In this document: positions 1 through 10,883 of the stretch, piece by piece
Layout: every line of letters begins with the position of its first letter
Position numbering within the stretch: position 1 is the first letter of the stretch
Source of the DNA: Tahibacter aquaticus
GTDB taxonomy: Bacteria; Pseudomonadota; Gammaproteobacteria; Xanthomonadales; Rhodanobacteraceae
Reading direction: 5' to 3'
Assembly (NCBI RefSeq): GCF_004363655.1
Contig: NZ_SNZH01000014.1
Location: 62,001-126,000 of the forward strand
Length of the DNA: 64,000 nt
Position numbers and translations under genes: made by a program
The notes under the pieces: model-generated
The model's input: only the letters and a program-made list of their open reading frames with translations
What the model was told of the DNA's origin: nothing
Databases searched by the model: none

Positions 1-1157
1 AGTTCGCCCAGTGCCGCCCAGAACGCGCCCATGGCCTGCGACACGCGGTTGAGCAGTGCGCCATGGCCGTTGGTGGCGGTCGACATCAGGTTGTCGTGCA
101 GGTCGAAGCCGCCGAAGCGCACGTAGTAGATCTGGCGCTGGTGCTGGATCTGGCCATTGCCTTCGCGCGAGATCTTGATCATGCGCGCGACCATCTTGAG
201 CTGGTCGGCCAGCGAGTTGCCGGTCGGGAACACGGTCGTCACATTGCCCGAACCGTCGGCCGCGGTCAGGGCCGAGTTGACCAGGTCGTACAGATCGCGC
301 CCGCGCTTGAAGGTGCGGGCGTATTCCTTGGTGAGCAGCGAGGTATTCGAGGTATCCGCCAGCAACAGGTCGAGCGCGCCGGCGCGCTGCGAGCCGTAGG
401 TGCCGCCGGTGCTGTTGGCCGCGTTGTAGATATTCGCCAGGCCGGTCAGGCCGCCCGAGGACATCTGGTAGGGAAAGGTGTCCTGGCCGACTTCGAACCG
501 GTTGGAACCGGCCAGCGAGATGCACGGCGACAGCGCCTGGTTGAGGTTGTTCAGGCGCACCTTGTCGGCGACCAGTCCACCCCAGCCTTCGTTGGCCAGG
601 CTGGTGCGCGCCAGATGCCAGAGGTTTTCCTGGTCGTTGTGCGAATACAGCTGCGGCGGACGCAGGGTCGGCGAGCTGTTGTATTCGGTCTTGGTGATCG
701 GCCGCAGCAAGGTGCCGCAGTTGGCGATGAAGGCGAGCTTGTTGGCACGGTAGATCGTCGCCACGTCGCTCATGCCGCCGGCGTAGTTGGCGTTGCCCGG
801 ATTGACCGCGTACTGGCCGCTGCCGGCGCTGTCGTTGATCTGGAACTGGCTGGTCAGGGCGGCGCGGTCGATGCCGAGTCCGCCTGCATTAGTGGTGGCG
901 TTGTAGATGCCGCTGCGTGCCGTCGCATAGGTGGCGTGGCGCGCGGTGTCATAGGGCAGCAGCATGTTCCAGGAATCGTTGCCGCCGGACAGATACACAC
1001 AGACCAGGGCGCGGTAATTCGGCACCGGCGCCGTGCTGGCGGCCAGGGCCGAACCCATCAGTTTCAGCTGCGGCAGCAGCGCCGAGGCGCCGCCGGCACA
1101 CAGCGTCGCGCCCAGGGCCTTGAGGAACTGCCGGCGGTTTTGTTCGGAATGTTTCAT
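1..1157 (-). CDS. DUF1501 family secreted protein, 3' end beyond window
   Basis: Minus-strand gene whose start is at 1157 and whose C-terminus lies beyond the left edge, so about 385 residues are visible. The N-terminus has a twin-arginine signal (N-R-R-Q-F-L-K followed by an alanine/leucine-rich stretch), implying Tat export. The mature part begins with an YRALVCVYLSGGNDSWNML segment, typical of DUF1501 proteins, which are related to the alkaline phosphatase/sulfatase fold. GAGGA lies 8 nt before the ATG. It starts 11 nt after the DUF1800 stop, so the two are one transcription unit; DUF1800 and DUF1501 genes are habitually paired in bacteria. The biochemical role of the pair is not established. 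Confidence 0.9.
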   Translation of the reverse strand, partial: MKHSEQNRRQFLKALGATLCAGGASALLPQLKLMGSALAASTAPVPNYRALVCVYLSGGNDSWNMLLPYDTARHATYATARSGIYNATTNAGGLGIDRAALTSQFQINDSAGSGQYAVNPGNANYAGGMSDVATIYRANKLAFIANCGTLLRPITKTEYNSSPTLRPPQLYSHNDQENLWHLARTSLANEGWGGLVADKVRLNNLNQALSPCISLAGSNRFEVGQDTFPYQMSSGGLTGLANIYNAANSTGGTYGSQRAGALDLLLADTSNTSLLTKEYARTFKRGRDLYDLVNSALTAADGSGNVTTVFPTGNSLADQLKMVARMIKISREGNGQIQHQRQIYYVRFGGFDLHDNLMSTATNGHGALLNRVSQAMGAFWAALGE

Positions 1158-1168
1158 CGCGGCAGTCC

Positions 1169-2839
1169 TCAGCGTTGCGTGGCGAATTCGGGCGACATGG
1201 CGGCGATCTGCAGCAGCGAGCGGGCTTTCTCGCTCGGCGTCGCGCCGTTCATGAAGCTCAGCATGTTGGTCAGCGTGGTACGCGTGTTGCTGGACATGGC
1301 GCCGTAGAACATGCGCTGGTTGACGTCTTCGACCATCGCCGCCGGCGTGGCCAGCGCGGCCAGTGCGGTCACGTCGATCAGCGGCCGGTCGGTCGGCGGG
1401 TTGGTCATGCCGACGTAGTAGCGGAAGGTGTAGTCGGCCAGGCTGTTGGAGATCGAATACGTCGTGCCTTCGTTGATGATCTGCATCTCCGGCGCGAACT
1501 GGTTGGCGTCGGCCAGCGGGCCGGGATGCTGGTAGTCGGGTTCGTAGAAATTGAACACCGTGGCGGCGCCGAGCGGACGCTGCGCATACGCGCCGGTCGG
1601 ATTGGTCATGCCCATGCGGATCTCGCCGTAGGCCGTGGCGGCCGGCAGCTGGAACGGCCAGGCGCGCAATACCGCCGTCAGGCGCAGCAGCGGTTCGCGC
1701 ACCTTGCCGAAAGTTGCCGGCGGCGTGTTGTTGCGCGCTTCCGTATCGAGCAATACCTGCTTGATCACGGCGGCCAGGTCGCCGCGTTCGCTGTCGCCGT
1801 TGTTGTTGAATTTCTGCGCGACGCGAGTGATGTAGGCCGGCGACGGATTGCTGGTGGTGAAGCGCTGGATCAGCTGGCGCGCAATGAACGGACCGACGTT
1901 GGCGTGCGAGGCCAGCAGGTTGAGTCCGTCGCGCACATCGTTGGCGCAGCTCTGTCCGGCCGGAATGGTGGTATTGCCGACGACGACCTTGGCCGTGACA
2001 TCGTGCTCGGTCGCGACACAGGACATGGGCAGGTAGGTATTGGTGCCGCCGAAAAGGTTGGTGCCGGCGTTGTTATAGGCAAAGCCGGTGAACACCTTGG
2101 CGTAGTTGGAAATGGTGTTCTGGTCGTAGGTCGGCACCGGCTGGCCGCTGCTGAGCAGGGGTGAGCCATCGAGGTTGCGCTCGTACAGGCCGATCGAGAA
2201 CAGCTGCATCACTTCGCGTGCGTAGTTCTCGTCCGGCTCGCGTCCGGTCGCCGCCTTGCGGTTGCGGAAATGGCTGAGGAACTTGCCCATGGACGGGTTG
2301 TAGCTGACCTCGTCCAGCAGCGTGCGGTACATGCCAAATGCGTTGCGTGCGAGCAGATCCCAGTATTCGCTCATCTGGATCGGTTCGCCGCTGATGCTGC
2401 CATTGGTGTCGGCGATCACGAAGATCTGCGACAGCGCATAGGCGGCGCGCTGGCGCAGCTGGTCCGGTGCGGTCACGGCGCTGTGGAACCAGCGGCTCAT
2501 GCGCTGGTTCTGGCCGATGGTGTCGGTGCCGCCGGCAGCGACCATGGCCGCGCTGACCGCTTCCATGTGCGGCCGGGCCGCCGTCATGGCGACCTGGTTC
2601 ATCTGCTGGTCGATCCAGGCGGAATATCCCATGGCGCGGACCTTGGCGATTTCCGCCGTGGTCGGGCCGAAGGTGGCCTGGGTGAGGAAGCGGGCGGCTT
2701 CGGCATCGGTAGCCGGTCTGTCGGCCGGCGGATCGAAACCGTTCTTCAGAAAAGTGCGCGCCTGGGCGGCGGGAAAAGCGAACACACATAGAGCGGCGCA
2801 CGCGAGTAGCGCGCCGCGACGGCTGGTCAGGCGAGACAT
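1169..2839 (-). CDS. DUF1800 family secreted protein
   Basis: 556-residue protein, first gene of the DUF1800-DUF1501 unit. The start at 2839 was chosen because it gives a clean signal peptide (residues 1-27, ending AAQA); the open frame runs further upstream only because of high GC. The mature N-terminus carries RTFLKNGFD and then the family segment ARFLTQATFGPT with a GYSAWIDQQM motif. A central region contains DENYAREVMQLFSIGLY, a hallmark of DUF1800. Function is unknown; export and pairing with a Tat-exported DUF1501 protein suggest a periplasmic or surface role. Confidence 0.9.
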   Translation of the reverse strand: MSRLTSRRGALLACAALCVFAFPAAQARTFLKNGFDPPADRPATDAEAARFLTQATFGPTTAEIAKVRAMGYSAWIDQQMNQVAMTAARPHMEAVSAAMVAAGGTDTIGQNQRMSRWFHSAVTAPDQLRQRAAYALSQIFVIADTNGSISGEPIQMSEYWDLLARNAFGMYRTLLDEVSYNPSMGKFLSHFRNRKAATGREPDENYAREVMQLFSIGLYERNLDGSPLLSSGQPVPTYDQNTISNYAKVFTGFAYNNAGTNLFGGTNTYLPMSCVATEHDVTAKVVVGNTTIPAGQSCANDVRDGLNLLASHANVGPFIARQLIQRFTTSNPSPAYITRVAQKFNNNGDSERGDLAAVIKQVLLDTEARNNTPPATFGKVREPLLRLTAVLRAWPFQLPAATAYGEIRMGMTNPTGAYAQRPLGAATVFNFYEPDYQHPGPLADANQFAPEMQIINEGTTYSISNSLADYTFRYYVGMTNPPTDRPLIDVTALAALATPAAMVEDVNQRMFYGAMSSNTRTTLTNMLSFMNGATPSEKARSLLQIAAMSPEFATQR

Positions 2840-3063
2840 GGTTGATTCCCCGGAACTGGCTGTCTTCACGATACGCATACATGGGCGTCGCCAGCGTGAC
2901 GGCGCGCACAGTCGAATGTGAAACGCCGCTGAACGGTAGGGGTTGACTGTCCGTACGGTATTGAACGGTCCACTTTCCCCGGCGCGCAGGGCCAGGGGGC
3001 GTATCTGTACGCAGCGGCCCAGCAACGGACACGCGGTGTAGCGCTTGCGGCCGAGCCCGCCAA

Positions 3064-4671
<1,608 letters not shown>

Positions 4672-4842
4672 GCGCGCATTCCGCTCAGGGCAAAGTCGCG
4701 CATGAAAGCATAGCGCGCAGGGGTTTGGGAAATGCCGGGCGCGACGGCTGCGCACCGGTATTGCGGGGCCGATTCGAACAGCCAGCATGCGCCGGCGTGT
4801 GGCGCCACAGTCGCCGTGCCGGTACCGCTGGCATCGACCGGC

Positions 4843-5541
4843 TCAGAGCAGCCGCGCGGTGCCGGCGGCGGCGGCCAGGCCCAGCACGCCGAGTACGCCG
4901 CGCCCGATCCAGTGCGCGCGCTGCAGGCCAGGCGTCAGCGGTGCACTGAGCGAGCGCGGGTCGTAGCGCATCATCCAGAATTCCATAATGCACATTAGTG
5001 CAACGCAGGTCGCCAGCAGCAGCGGCGACCAGCTGCGCCACAGGCTGGGCTCGAACACGAGGTGCGCACTAGTGTTGCGCCAGTGATAGGCAAAAAAGCC
5101 CACGCCCAGCGAACTGACCACCCAGGGCGCCAGCTCCCTATTTTCCTTGCGCTGCGCGCGGCCGCTCAGCTCGACCGCGCGCCGCTGCGGCGCCGCCCGC
5201 TGCTGCAGCAATTGCAGCAGCACGGGATGGCGCAGCACGCTGTCCTCGCCGCTGCGCTCGGAGGCCTGCTGCCAGCCGAACAGCTGGGCCAGCTCGCGCG
5301 CCGCATGCGGGCTGACCATGCCGCCGCCGACGACAAGCCGGGCGACGCATTCGCCCAGCGCGTCGCGCTGGTCCAGGTGCTGTATCGCCGGCTGGGCCTG
5401 CAGAAATTCGCGCAATGCGGCCGGATCGAAGTTCAGCGGCGAGCAGCGCTGGACGATCTCCTCGGCCAGCGGCTGCCAGGGATCCTCTGCATTGCGGTCG
5501 GTAACCATGGTTTCGCTCGATCTCATGGGGGCCTTGCTCAT
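4843..5541 (-). CDS. membrane protein sharing a module with the upstream J-like protein
   Basis: 232-residue protein of unknown function. The start at 5541 (MSKAPMRSSE) lies 25 nt after the stop of the J-like protein; an internal Met at residue 12 is possible. Residues 30-93 (hydrophobic helices ending in LAQLFGWQQ) resemble residues 164-230 of the upstream J-like protein (ending in LGATFGWRQ), but no J domain is present. About three hydrophobic segments follow: SSLGVGFFAYHW, LLLATCVALMCIMEFW and a C-terminal GVLGVLGLAAAAG. It is the last gene of the HscC operon and probably acts with that chaperone at the inner membrane; this role is inferred. Confidence 0.7.
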   Translation of the reverse strand: MSKAPMRSSETMVTDRNAEDPWQPLAEEIVQRCSPLNFDPAALREFLQAQPAIQHLDQRDALGECVARLVVGGGMVSPHAARELAQLFGWQQASERSGEDSVLRHPVLLQLLQQRAAPQRRAVELSGRAQRKENRELAPWVVSSLGVGFFAYHWRNTSAHLVFEPSLWRSWSPLLLATCVALMCIMEFWMMRYDPRSLSAPLTPGLQRAHWIGRGVLGVLGLAAAAGTARLL

Positions 5542-5566
5542 GGAGACTTGGGCAGCTGTGGTGGTG

Positions 5567-7222
5567 TCAGCGCGCCGGCTGCTGCCATTGCGCGTCCTGT
5601 TTGGCCTGCTGGCGCACGGCGCCGGTGCCGCTGAGCCAGTCCACCGTCCAGGCAATCAGCAGGCAGATGCAGACCATCGCCGGAATGAACGTATTGCTGG
5701 CGGGCCAGGGCCAGTGCGGCGACAGCAGTGCGCCGACAGCGATGCCGCCAATCAGCGCGGTGCTCAGCGCCGCTACGCCGAACAGGCTGCTCAGCATGAG
5801 GCCGAGCGCAAAGGGCAGCGCCGTTCCGACGAAATGGCCGCTGGCAATCAGCAGCGGTGCCAGCCCCAGTTGGAGCGGCAGCGCGCGCCGCGGTGCCAGC
5901 CAGGGCAGCAGTGCGCGCAGGGCCTGCTGCTTGAGATAGCCCAGCCGCTCGCGATTCTGGCCGTAGTAGCGCAGCAGCGCATGGGCCGTGACCACGGCCA
6001 GCACGATGGGCCAGATCCGCAGCAGCCAGGCCTCGCTCCATTGGCCCAGTGCATCCAGCTTCTGCGCCCCGCTCAAGGTGCTGGGGAACAGGTAGGCCAG
6101 CGGCAGCACCAGGTAGAGCAGCAGCACGATCAGGCTGACCTGGCTCAGGCGCAGCCGGTAGAGACGGCGGTTGATGCCGTTCTCCGGGTGCAGGCTGGTC
6201 CAGAACGCGGTGGCTTCGCGGCCGAATATCTGCAGGGCCGAGCTGGCGCCATAGCGCTGCGTGTAGAGCTGGATCAGCCGGTAGGCACGGTCGACCCGGC
6301 CCGGTAGCAAGGCTTGCGCAAAGCGCGGAGTTTCGCCGCGCTTTGCATGCAGGCGTTGCAGATCGCGCAACTGCCCTTCTGCGCCGAAGTTCCACGATCC
6401 CGCATTGCCGAGCGCCTTGCCGGCGGCCAGGTGCGCCGTGAATTCCGCTTCGGCGCGGGCCTGGCCGAGGCCCTGCAGCACGGTATCCAGCTGCGCCGGT
6501 GCCAGGCCCTGCTGCAGCAGCCGGCGTTCGAAACCGAGCTGGCGCCAGCCGAACGTGGCACCGAGGACTTCCAGGCCGCGCACGCTCAGGCGCGCGCCGC
6601 CGGTCATGCGGTGCAGCAGCTCCAGTTCGACTGCATCGCGGGTCACCAGGCTGAGCACTTCGGGACATTGCACCAGCCAGCGCGCGACGGCATCGGTGTC
6701 GGCCCGTGCATCCACGTGCAGCAATTCGTCCACTACGGCGGCGGCGGGGCGCATGGCCGGCGCGCGGGCCAGTTCGGCTTCGGACAAATTGTCCACTTCA
6801 ATAAATGTGGGCGACGTTCGCGGGCGTGGCGCGGGTTCCGGCGGATGCGCTTCGATCGCTGCGTCGCAGTCCTGTGCTGGCGTGCCTGCATCGACGACAT
6901 CGATAGCATCGGCGGCATTGGCACTGTCGTCCGGCAGTCCGGCCGCGAGCGCCACGGCAGGCCGTTCTGTGGCGTGCTGTTCTGCCTCGTTCTGTAGGGC
7001 CGGCCCCGCAGCAGAGTCCCGGGCAGCCGGCAGATCGCCTTGTTCTGCGCCCTCGCGGGCAAATGCCAGGCAGATTTCATACGCCGCGCGCAGCTGCTGG
7101 AAACCCTGCGGATTGTCTTCCGGCCGGTTGATCTTGAGCAGCTCGCTGTAGCGGCGCCGTATCGTGCGCAGGTCCGCATCCGGCGACAGCTGCAGGCAAT
7201 GGAACGCCCAGGCGGCACTCAC
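5567..7222 (-). CDS. J-domain-like membrane co-chaperone of HscC
   Basis: 551 residues, starting at a GTG (7222) that overlaps the hscC stop as GTGA, a strong sign of translational coupling. Residues 1-55 look like a J domain (FHCLQLSPDADLRTIRRRY, then GFQQLRAAYEICLAF), but the HPD tripeptide is replaced by R-P-E-D within KINRPEDNP. A low-complexity acidic linker follows, then a helical module (about 164-230) repeated in the next gene, then five or six hydrophobic segments. E. coli hscC is likewise neighboured by small J-protein genes (djlB, djlC), so pairing with HscC is expected; whether this variant stimulates the ATPase is uncertain. Confidence 0.78.
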   Translation of the reverse strand: MSAAWAFHCLQLSPDADLRTIRRRYSELLKINRPEDNPQGFQQLRAAYEICLAFAREGAEQGDLPAARDSAAGPALQNEAEQHATERPAVALAAGLPDDSANAADAIDVVDAGTPAQDCDAAIEAHPPEPAPRPRTSPTFIEVDNLSEAELARAPAMRPAAAVVDELLHVDARADTDAVARWLVQCPEVLSLVTRDAVELELLHRMTGGARLSVRGLEVLGATFGWRQLGFERRLLQQGLAPAQLDTVLQGLGQARAEAEFTAHLAAGKALGNAGSWNFGAEGQLRDLQRLHAKRGETPRFAQALLPGRVDRAYRLIQLYTQRYGASSALQIFGREATAFWTSLHPENGINRRLYRLRLSQVSLIVLLLYLVLPLAYLFPSTLSGAQKLDALGQWSEAWLLRIWPIVLAVVTAHALLRYYGQNRERLGYLKQQALRALLPWLAPRRALPLQLGLAPLLIASGHFVGTALPFALGLMLSSLFGVAALSTALIGGIAVGALLSPHWPWPASNTFIPAMVCICLLIAWTVDWLSGTGAVRQQAKQDAQWQQPAR

Positions 7223-8925
7223 GGCGGCAGTGGCGACGACTCGCCTTCGATCTGGTCGAGCAAGGCGCCGAGGTAACGCCGTGCCGCCTCGATCTGGCGC
7301 GGCTGTTGGGTTTCCAGCGCCGCCTTGAACTGCAGCAGGCCGGCGCCGATTTCCTGGCGCAGCGCCGCGGTGTGTTCTTCGTACAGCCGGCCCGCCCGCG
7401 TCAGCAGTGCCAGGTTGGCCTGCTGCTCGCGCGGATGCACCTTGAGCGCGGCCAGTTCGGCCAGGCGGCGCTGGATTTCCTCGGGCTTGAGCAGGCCGGG
7501 GTTCTGCTCGATCACCAACTGGTGCTCGCTGCGCGTGGATACGACCAGCGCCTGCACTTCGAGCAGGCCGTTGACGTCGTAGGTGAAGCGCACGTCGATC
7601 GGGTTTTCCCCGGCGCGGCGGGAGGGCAGCGGAATTTCCAGCTTGCCCAGGAAAACGTTCTGCGCCACTTCCGGCGATTCGCCCTGGTAGACGTTCAATT
7701 CCAGCTGGGCCTGGAAGTCGCGCATCGGCGAATAGCGGGCGACGCGGCTGGCGGGAATCACCGTATTGCGCTCGATGATCGGTGAAAACAGGCCGTGATG
7801 GACGTGCTGGTGGCTGTCGGTCTGGGAGATTTCTATGCCCAGGGTATACGGGCAGACGTCGGTCATGACGATTTCGCGGAAGGCGTGATCGCGCGATTTC
7901 ATACCGGCCATGGCGCAGGCGCCCAGGGCGACGGTCTGGTCCGGATGGATATGCCGCAGCGGCAGGCGGCCGAACATGCGCGTGACCAGGCGGCTGACCA
8001 TGGGCATGCGCGAGGCGCCGCCGACCAGCACGATCTGGTCCAGCTCCTGCGGCCGCGTACCGGAATCGCGCAGGGCGCGCTCGATCGGTGCGCGCATGCG
8101 TGCCAGCAGCGGCTGGGCCAGCTGCTCGAAACGCGCTTCGCTGATGCTCCAGTCCTGCGTGCGATCGCCCAGCGGCAGCGCCGCGTGCGCTTCGCCGTGC
8201 TGGCTGAGCTGGCATTTCAGCCGTTCCAGCCGTGCGCGCAGCGTGGCCCGCGTGCCGGGCTGCAGGCCGGCGGCATCGACGCGCAATTCGCGCAGCGCGG
8301 CTTCCAGCAGCAGGTCGACGAAGTCTTCGCCGCCGAGGAAGTTGTCGCCGGCGCTGGCATGGACTTCCATCACGCCGTCGAAGGATTCGAGCAGGGATAC
8401 GTCGAAGGTGCCGCCGCCCAGGTCGAGCACGAGGAACTTGGCTTCGTCGTGCTTTTCCTGCAGGCCGTAGGCCAGTGCGGCGGCAGTAGGTTCATTGATC
8501 AGCCGCTCGACCTTGATGCCGGCGATCTCCGCCGCATTGCGCGTGGCCTTGCGCTGGGCGTCGCTGAAATACGCCGGCACGCTGACCACGGCTTCGCGCG
8601 GCAGTTCGCCGGTCTGCGCCTTGACGTCGGCCAGCAGCGATTTGAGCACCAGGGCGGACAATTCTTCCGGACGGTAGCCGCGCTTGCCCAGCCGGGTCTC
8701 GCGTGCGCTGCCCATGTAGCGCTTGAACGCGGCGACGGTGCGCTCCGGCCGCAGCGGCAGCTGTTCCAGAGCAGAGCGGCCGACCAGGATTTCGTCGTTG
8801 TCGGTAACGCCGACTACCGACGGCGTGAGCAGCTCGCCCAGGGCGTTGGGCAGCAGGCGCGATCCGTCCTCGCTCCAATAGCCGATGAGAGAGTGGGTAG
8901 TGCCCAGATCGATGCCGACAATCAT
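7219..8925 (-). CDS. hscC: HscC-type Hsp70 chaperone
   Basis: 568 residues, matching E. coli HscC and clearly shorter than DnaK. The actin-like ATPase domain carries MIVGIDLGTTHSLIGYW at the start, a FLVLDLGGGTFDVSLLES phosphate loop and LVGGASRMPMV. The substrate-binding domain (from about 370) is short and lacks a long helical lid. It heads a three-gene minus-strand unit with a J-like protein and a related membrane protein. HscC proteins are specialised Hsp70s, linked in E. coli to sigma-70 activity and stress; the substrate here is unknown. Confidence 0.92.
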   Translation of the reverse strand: MIVGIDLGTTHSLIGYWSEDGSRLLPNALGELLTPSVVGVTDNDEILVGRSALEQLPLRPERTVAAFKRYMGSARETRLGKRGYRPEELSALVLKSLLADVKAQTGELPREAVVSVPAYFSDAQRKATRNAAEIAGIKVERLINEPTAAALAYGLQEKHDEAKFLVLDLGGGTFDVSLLESFDGVMEVHASAGDNFLGGEDFVDLLLEAALRELRVDAAGLQPGTRATLRARLERLKCQLSQHGEAHAALPLGDRTQDWSISEARFEQLAQPLLARMRAPIERALRDSGTRPQELDQIVLVGGASRMPMVSRLVTRMFGRLPLRHIHPDQTVALGACAMAGMKSRDHAFREIVMTDVCPYTLGIEISQTDSHQHVHHGLFSPIIERNTVIPASRVARYSPMRDFQAQLELNVYQGESPEVAQNVFLGKLEIPLPSRRAGENPIDVRFTYDVNGLLEVQALVVSTRSEHQLVIEQNPGLLKPEEIQRRLAELAALKVHPREQQANLALLTRAGRLYEEHTAALRQEIGAGLLQFKAALETQQPRQIEAARRYLGALLDQIEGESSPLPP

Positions 8926-8979
8926 CTGCTTGCCCTGTCCATGCCGGCGCCGGCCGCGGCGCGTTGCTACTCAAACGCA

Positions 8980-9003
8980 GACCGGCCGCAAAAGCGGCCG
9001 GTC
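8980..9003 (-). terminator. GC-rich hairpin after the lipoprotein gene
   Basis: A perfect 10-bp stem, GACCGGCCGC paired with GCGGCCGGTC around an AAAA loop, lies 26 nt after the stop of the lipoprotein gene. On the minus strand it is followed by TGCGTTTG, only weakly T-rich. It most likely ends the thiolase-lipoprotein transcript and separates it from hscC. Confidence 0.55.
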
Positions 9004-9028
9004 CGGGAACCCTTGCTGTTACGCGTGC

Positions 9029-9505
9029 TCAGTCTTTCTTGACGGCTTCGGTCGCGGCCTGCTTGGTCTCGACCGCGGTTTCCTTCACGTCCTGGGCGAC
9101 AGCCTTGGCGCCGTCCTTGATGTCGCGGCCCAGTTCCTTGGCACCTTCCTTCAGGTCGTGGCCGACTTCCTTGGCGCCTTCCTTGAGTTCGTGGCCGGCG
9201 GCCTTGGTGGCGTCCGCCGCGTCGTGGGCGCCCTGCTTGATCGCGCTGCCGGCTTCGTTGCCGCGGTCGCTGATCGTGTCGGCTGCCTGGGCGCCGGCAG
9301 CCTTGACCTCGGCGGCGGCGTCCTTGACCGCTTCCTTGGTCGTGGCAGCGGCATCGGCGACACCGGCCTTGGCCTGTTCGAGTTTCTGCGCCGCGGTCTT
9401 GCCGGCTTCGTCGACCTTCTGCTGCGCGGTCTGCTGGCCCTGTTCGCTGCAGGCGGACAGTGCGGCGACCAGGGCAATGCTCAAAGCGATACGCGTAACA
9501 TGCAT
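9029..9505 (-). CDS. repeat-rich helical lipoprotein
   Basis: 158 residues with a lipoprotein signal (lipobox LSAC, Cys19). The mature protein is almost entirely Ala/Lys/Glu/Asp and built of degenerate repeats of the type K-E/D-G-A-K-E-x-G-x-D-L, a pattern that forms long amphipathic helices as in LEA-like proteins. GGGAGGA precedes the ATG at good distance. It follows the thiolase gene by 47 nt. A role in envelope stress or desiccation protection is possible, but the sequence only shows a membrane-anchored, highly charged helix. Confidence 0.8.
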   Translation of the reverse strand: MHVTRIALSIALVAALSACSEQGQQTAQQKVDEAGKTAAQKLEQAKAGVADAAATTKEAVKDAAAEVKAAGAQAADTISDRGNEAGSAIKQGAHDAADATKAAGHELKEGAKEVGHDLKEGAKELGRDIKDGAKAVAQDVKETAVETKQAATEAVKKD

Positions 9506-9552
9506 GACCCTATCCTCCCGTTGAAAAACACTACGAATCTACAAAACTGCGA

Positions 9553-10731
9553 TCAGGCCAGTTCGACTGCGATGGCCGTGGCTTCGCCGCCGCCGATGCA
9601 CAGCGAGGCGACACCGCGCTTGAGGCCGCGGCGCTTCAGTGCATGGAGCAGCGTGACCACCAGGCGCGCGCCGCTGGCGCCGATCGGATGGCCCAGGGCG
9701 CAGGCACCGCCGTTGACGTTGAGCTTGGCGTGGGGAATGCCCAGTTCGCGCATCGGCGCCATGGCGACAACGGCGAAGGCTTCGTTGACTTCGAACAGGT
9801 CGACCTGGTCCACCGTCCAGCCGATTTTCGCCAGCAGGTTCTGTATCGCGCTGACCGGCGCGGTAGTGAACCACTGCGGCTCCTGCGCATGCGTGGCATG
9901 GCCGACGATGCGCGCCAGCGGGGCGAGGCCGCGGCGTGCTGCTTCGTCGGCGCTCATCAGCACCGTCGCGGCGGCGCCGTCGGAAATGCTGGACGAGGTT
10001 GCCGCGGTGATGGTGCCGTTTTCCTTGCGGAAGGCGGGCTTCAGTGCGGCAATCTTGGAAACGTCGCATTTGGCCGGTTGTTCATCGGTGGAATATTCCA
10101 CCTCGCCCTTGCGAGTGGCGACCTTGACCGGAACGATTTCGTCGGCGAAGGCGCCGTCCTGCTGGGCTGCCAGTGCGCGCCGCACCGTCTCGGTGGCGTA
10201 GGCGTCCTGTTCTTCGCGGCTGAAGCTGTACTTGTCGGCGCATTGCTCGCCGAACACGCCCATGGCCTTGCCGTCGTAGGGATTGGTAAGGCCATCCCAG
10301 GCCATGTGGTCGACCGCCTCGAAATTGCCGTAGCGGTTGCCGCTGCGGGAGTTCGGAATCATGTGCGGTGCGTTGGTCATCGACTCCATGCCGCCAGCGA
10401 CGACGATACTGGACGAGCCGGCCTTGATCGCGTCATGCGCCTGCATGATCGCCTTCATGCCCGAGCCGCAGACCTTGTTGATGGTGGTGCAGACGCTGGA
10501 AGTGGGAAGTCCGGCGCCGAGGGCGGCCTGGCGGGCGGGCGCCTGGCCGAGGTTGCCCGGCAGTACGCAACCCATGATGACTTCGGTGACATCGGCGGCG
10601 GCGACGCCGGCGTGTTCCAGTGCCGCCTTGATCGCCGTGGCGCCGAGGGTGGGCGTGGGAACGCCGCTGAACTGGCCGAGGAAGGAACCGATGGCCGTGC
10701 GCTTGGCGCCGACGATGACGATATCGGACAT
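9553..10731 (-). CDS. acetyl-CoA acetyltransferase (thiolase)
   Basis: 392 residues, the standard length of biosynthetic-type thiolases that condense or cleave acetoacetyl-CoA. Nucleophile Cys88 lies in NKVCGSGMKA, His348 in CALGHPIGASGAR, and Cys378 in SLCIGGGEATA. The start at 10731 (MSDIVIVGAKRT) has GAGAGA upstream; an earlier in-frame ATG would add an unrelated tail. The enzyme could serve the last step of leucine breakdown, fatty acid oxidation or PHB synthesis; the neighbourhood does not decide. Confidence 0.93.
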   Translation of the reverse strand: MSDIVIVGAKRTAIGSFLGQFSGVPTPTLGATAIKAALEHAGVAAADVTEVIMGCVLPGNLGQAPARQAALGAGLPTSSVCTTINKVCGSGMKAIMQAHDAIKAGSSSIVVAGGMESMTNAPHMIPNSRSGNRYGNFEAVDHMAWDGLTNPYDGKAMGVFGEQCADKYSFSREEQDAYATETVRRALAAQQDGAFADEIVPVKVATRKGEVEYSTDEQPAKCDVSKIAALKPAFRKENGTITAATSSSISDGAAATVLMSADEAARRGLAPLARIVGHATHAQEPQWFTTAPVSAIQNLLAKIGWTVDQVDLFEVNEAFAVVAMAPMRELGIPHAKLNVNGGACALGHPIGASGARLVVTLLHALKRRGLKRGVASLCIGGGEATAIAVELA

Positions 10732-10883
10732 GAATCTCTCCGCGTAGCGTGAAGGATGGACTGGATGTGACGGCGCGGTCACGCCGAACCGCCCGATTAT
10801 GCGCGTGCCTGTTGCGCCGCGGCAATTGCAGTTTCCGCCACGGCCGGCTTGTGCCGTATGGATGCTGGGGTTAGCCTCGGGCC

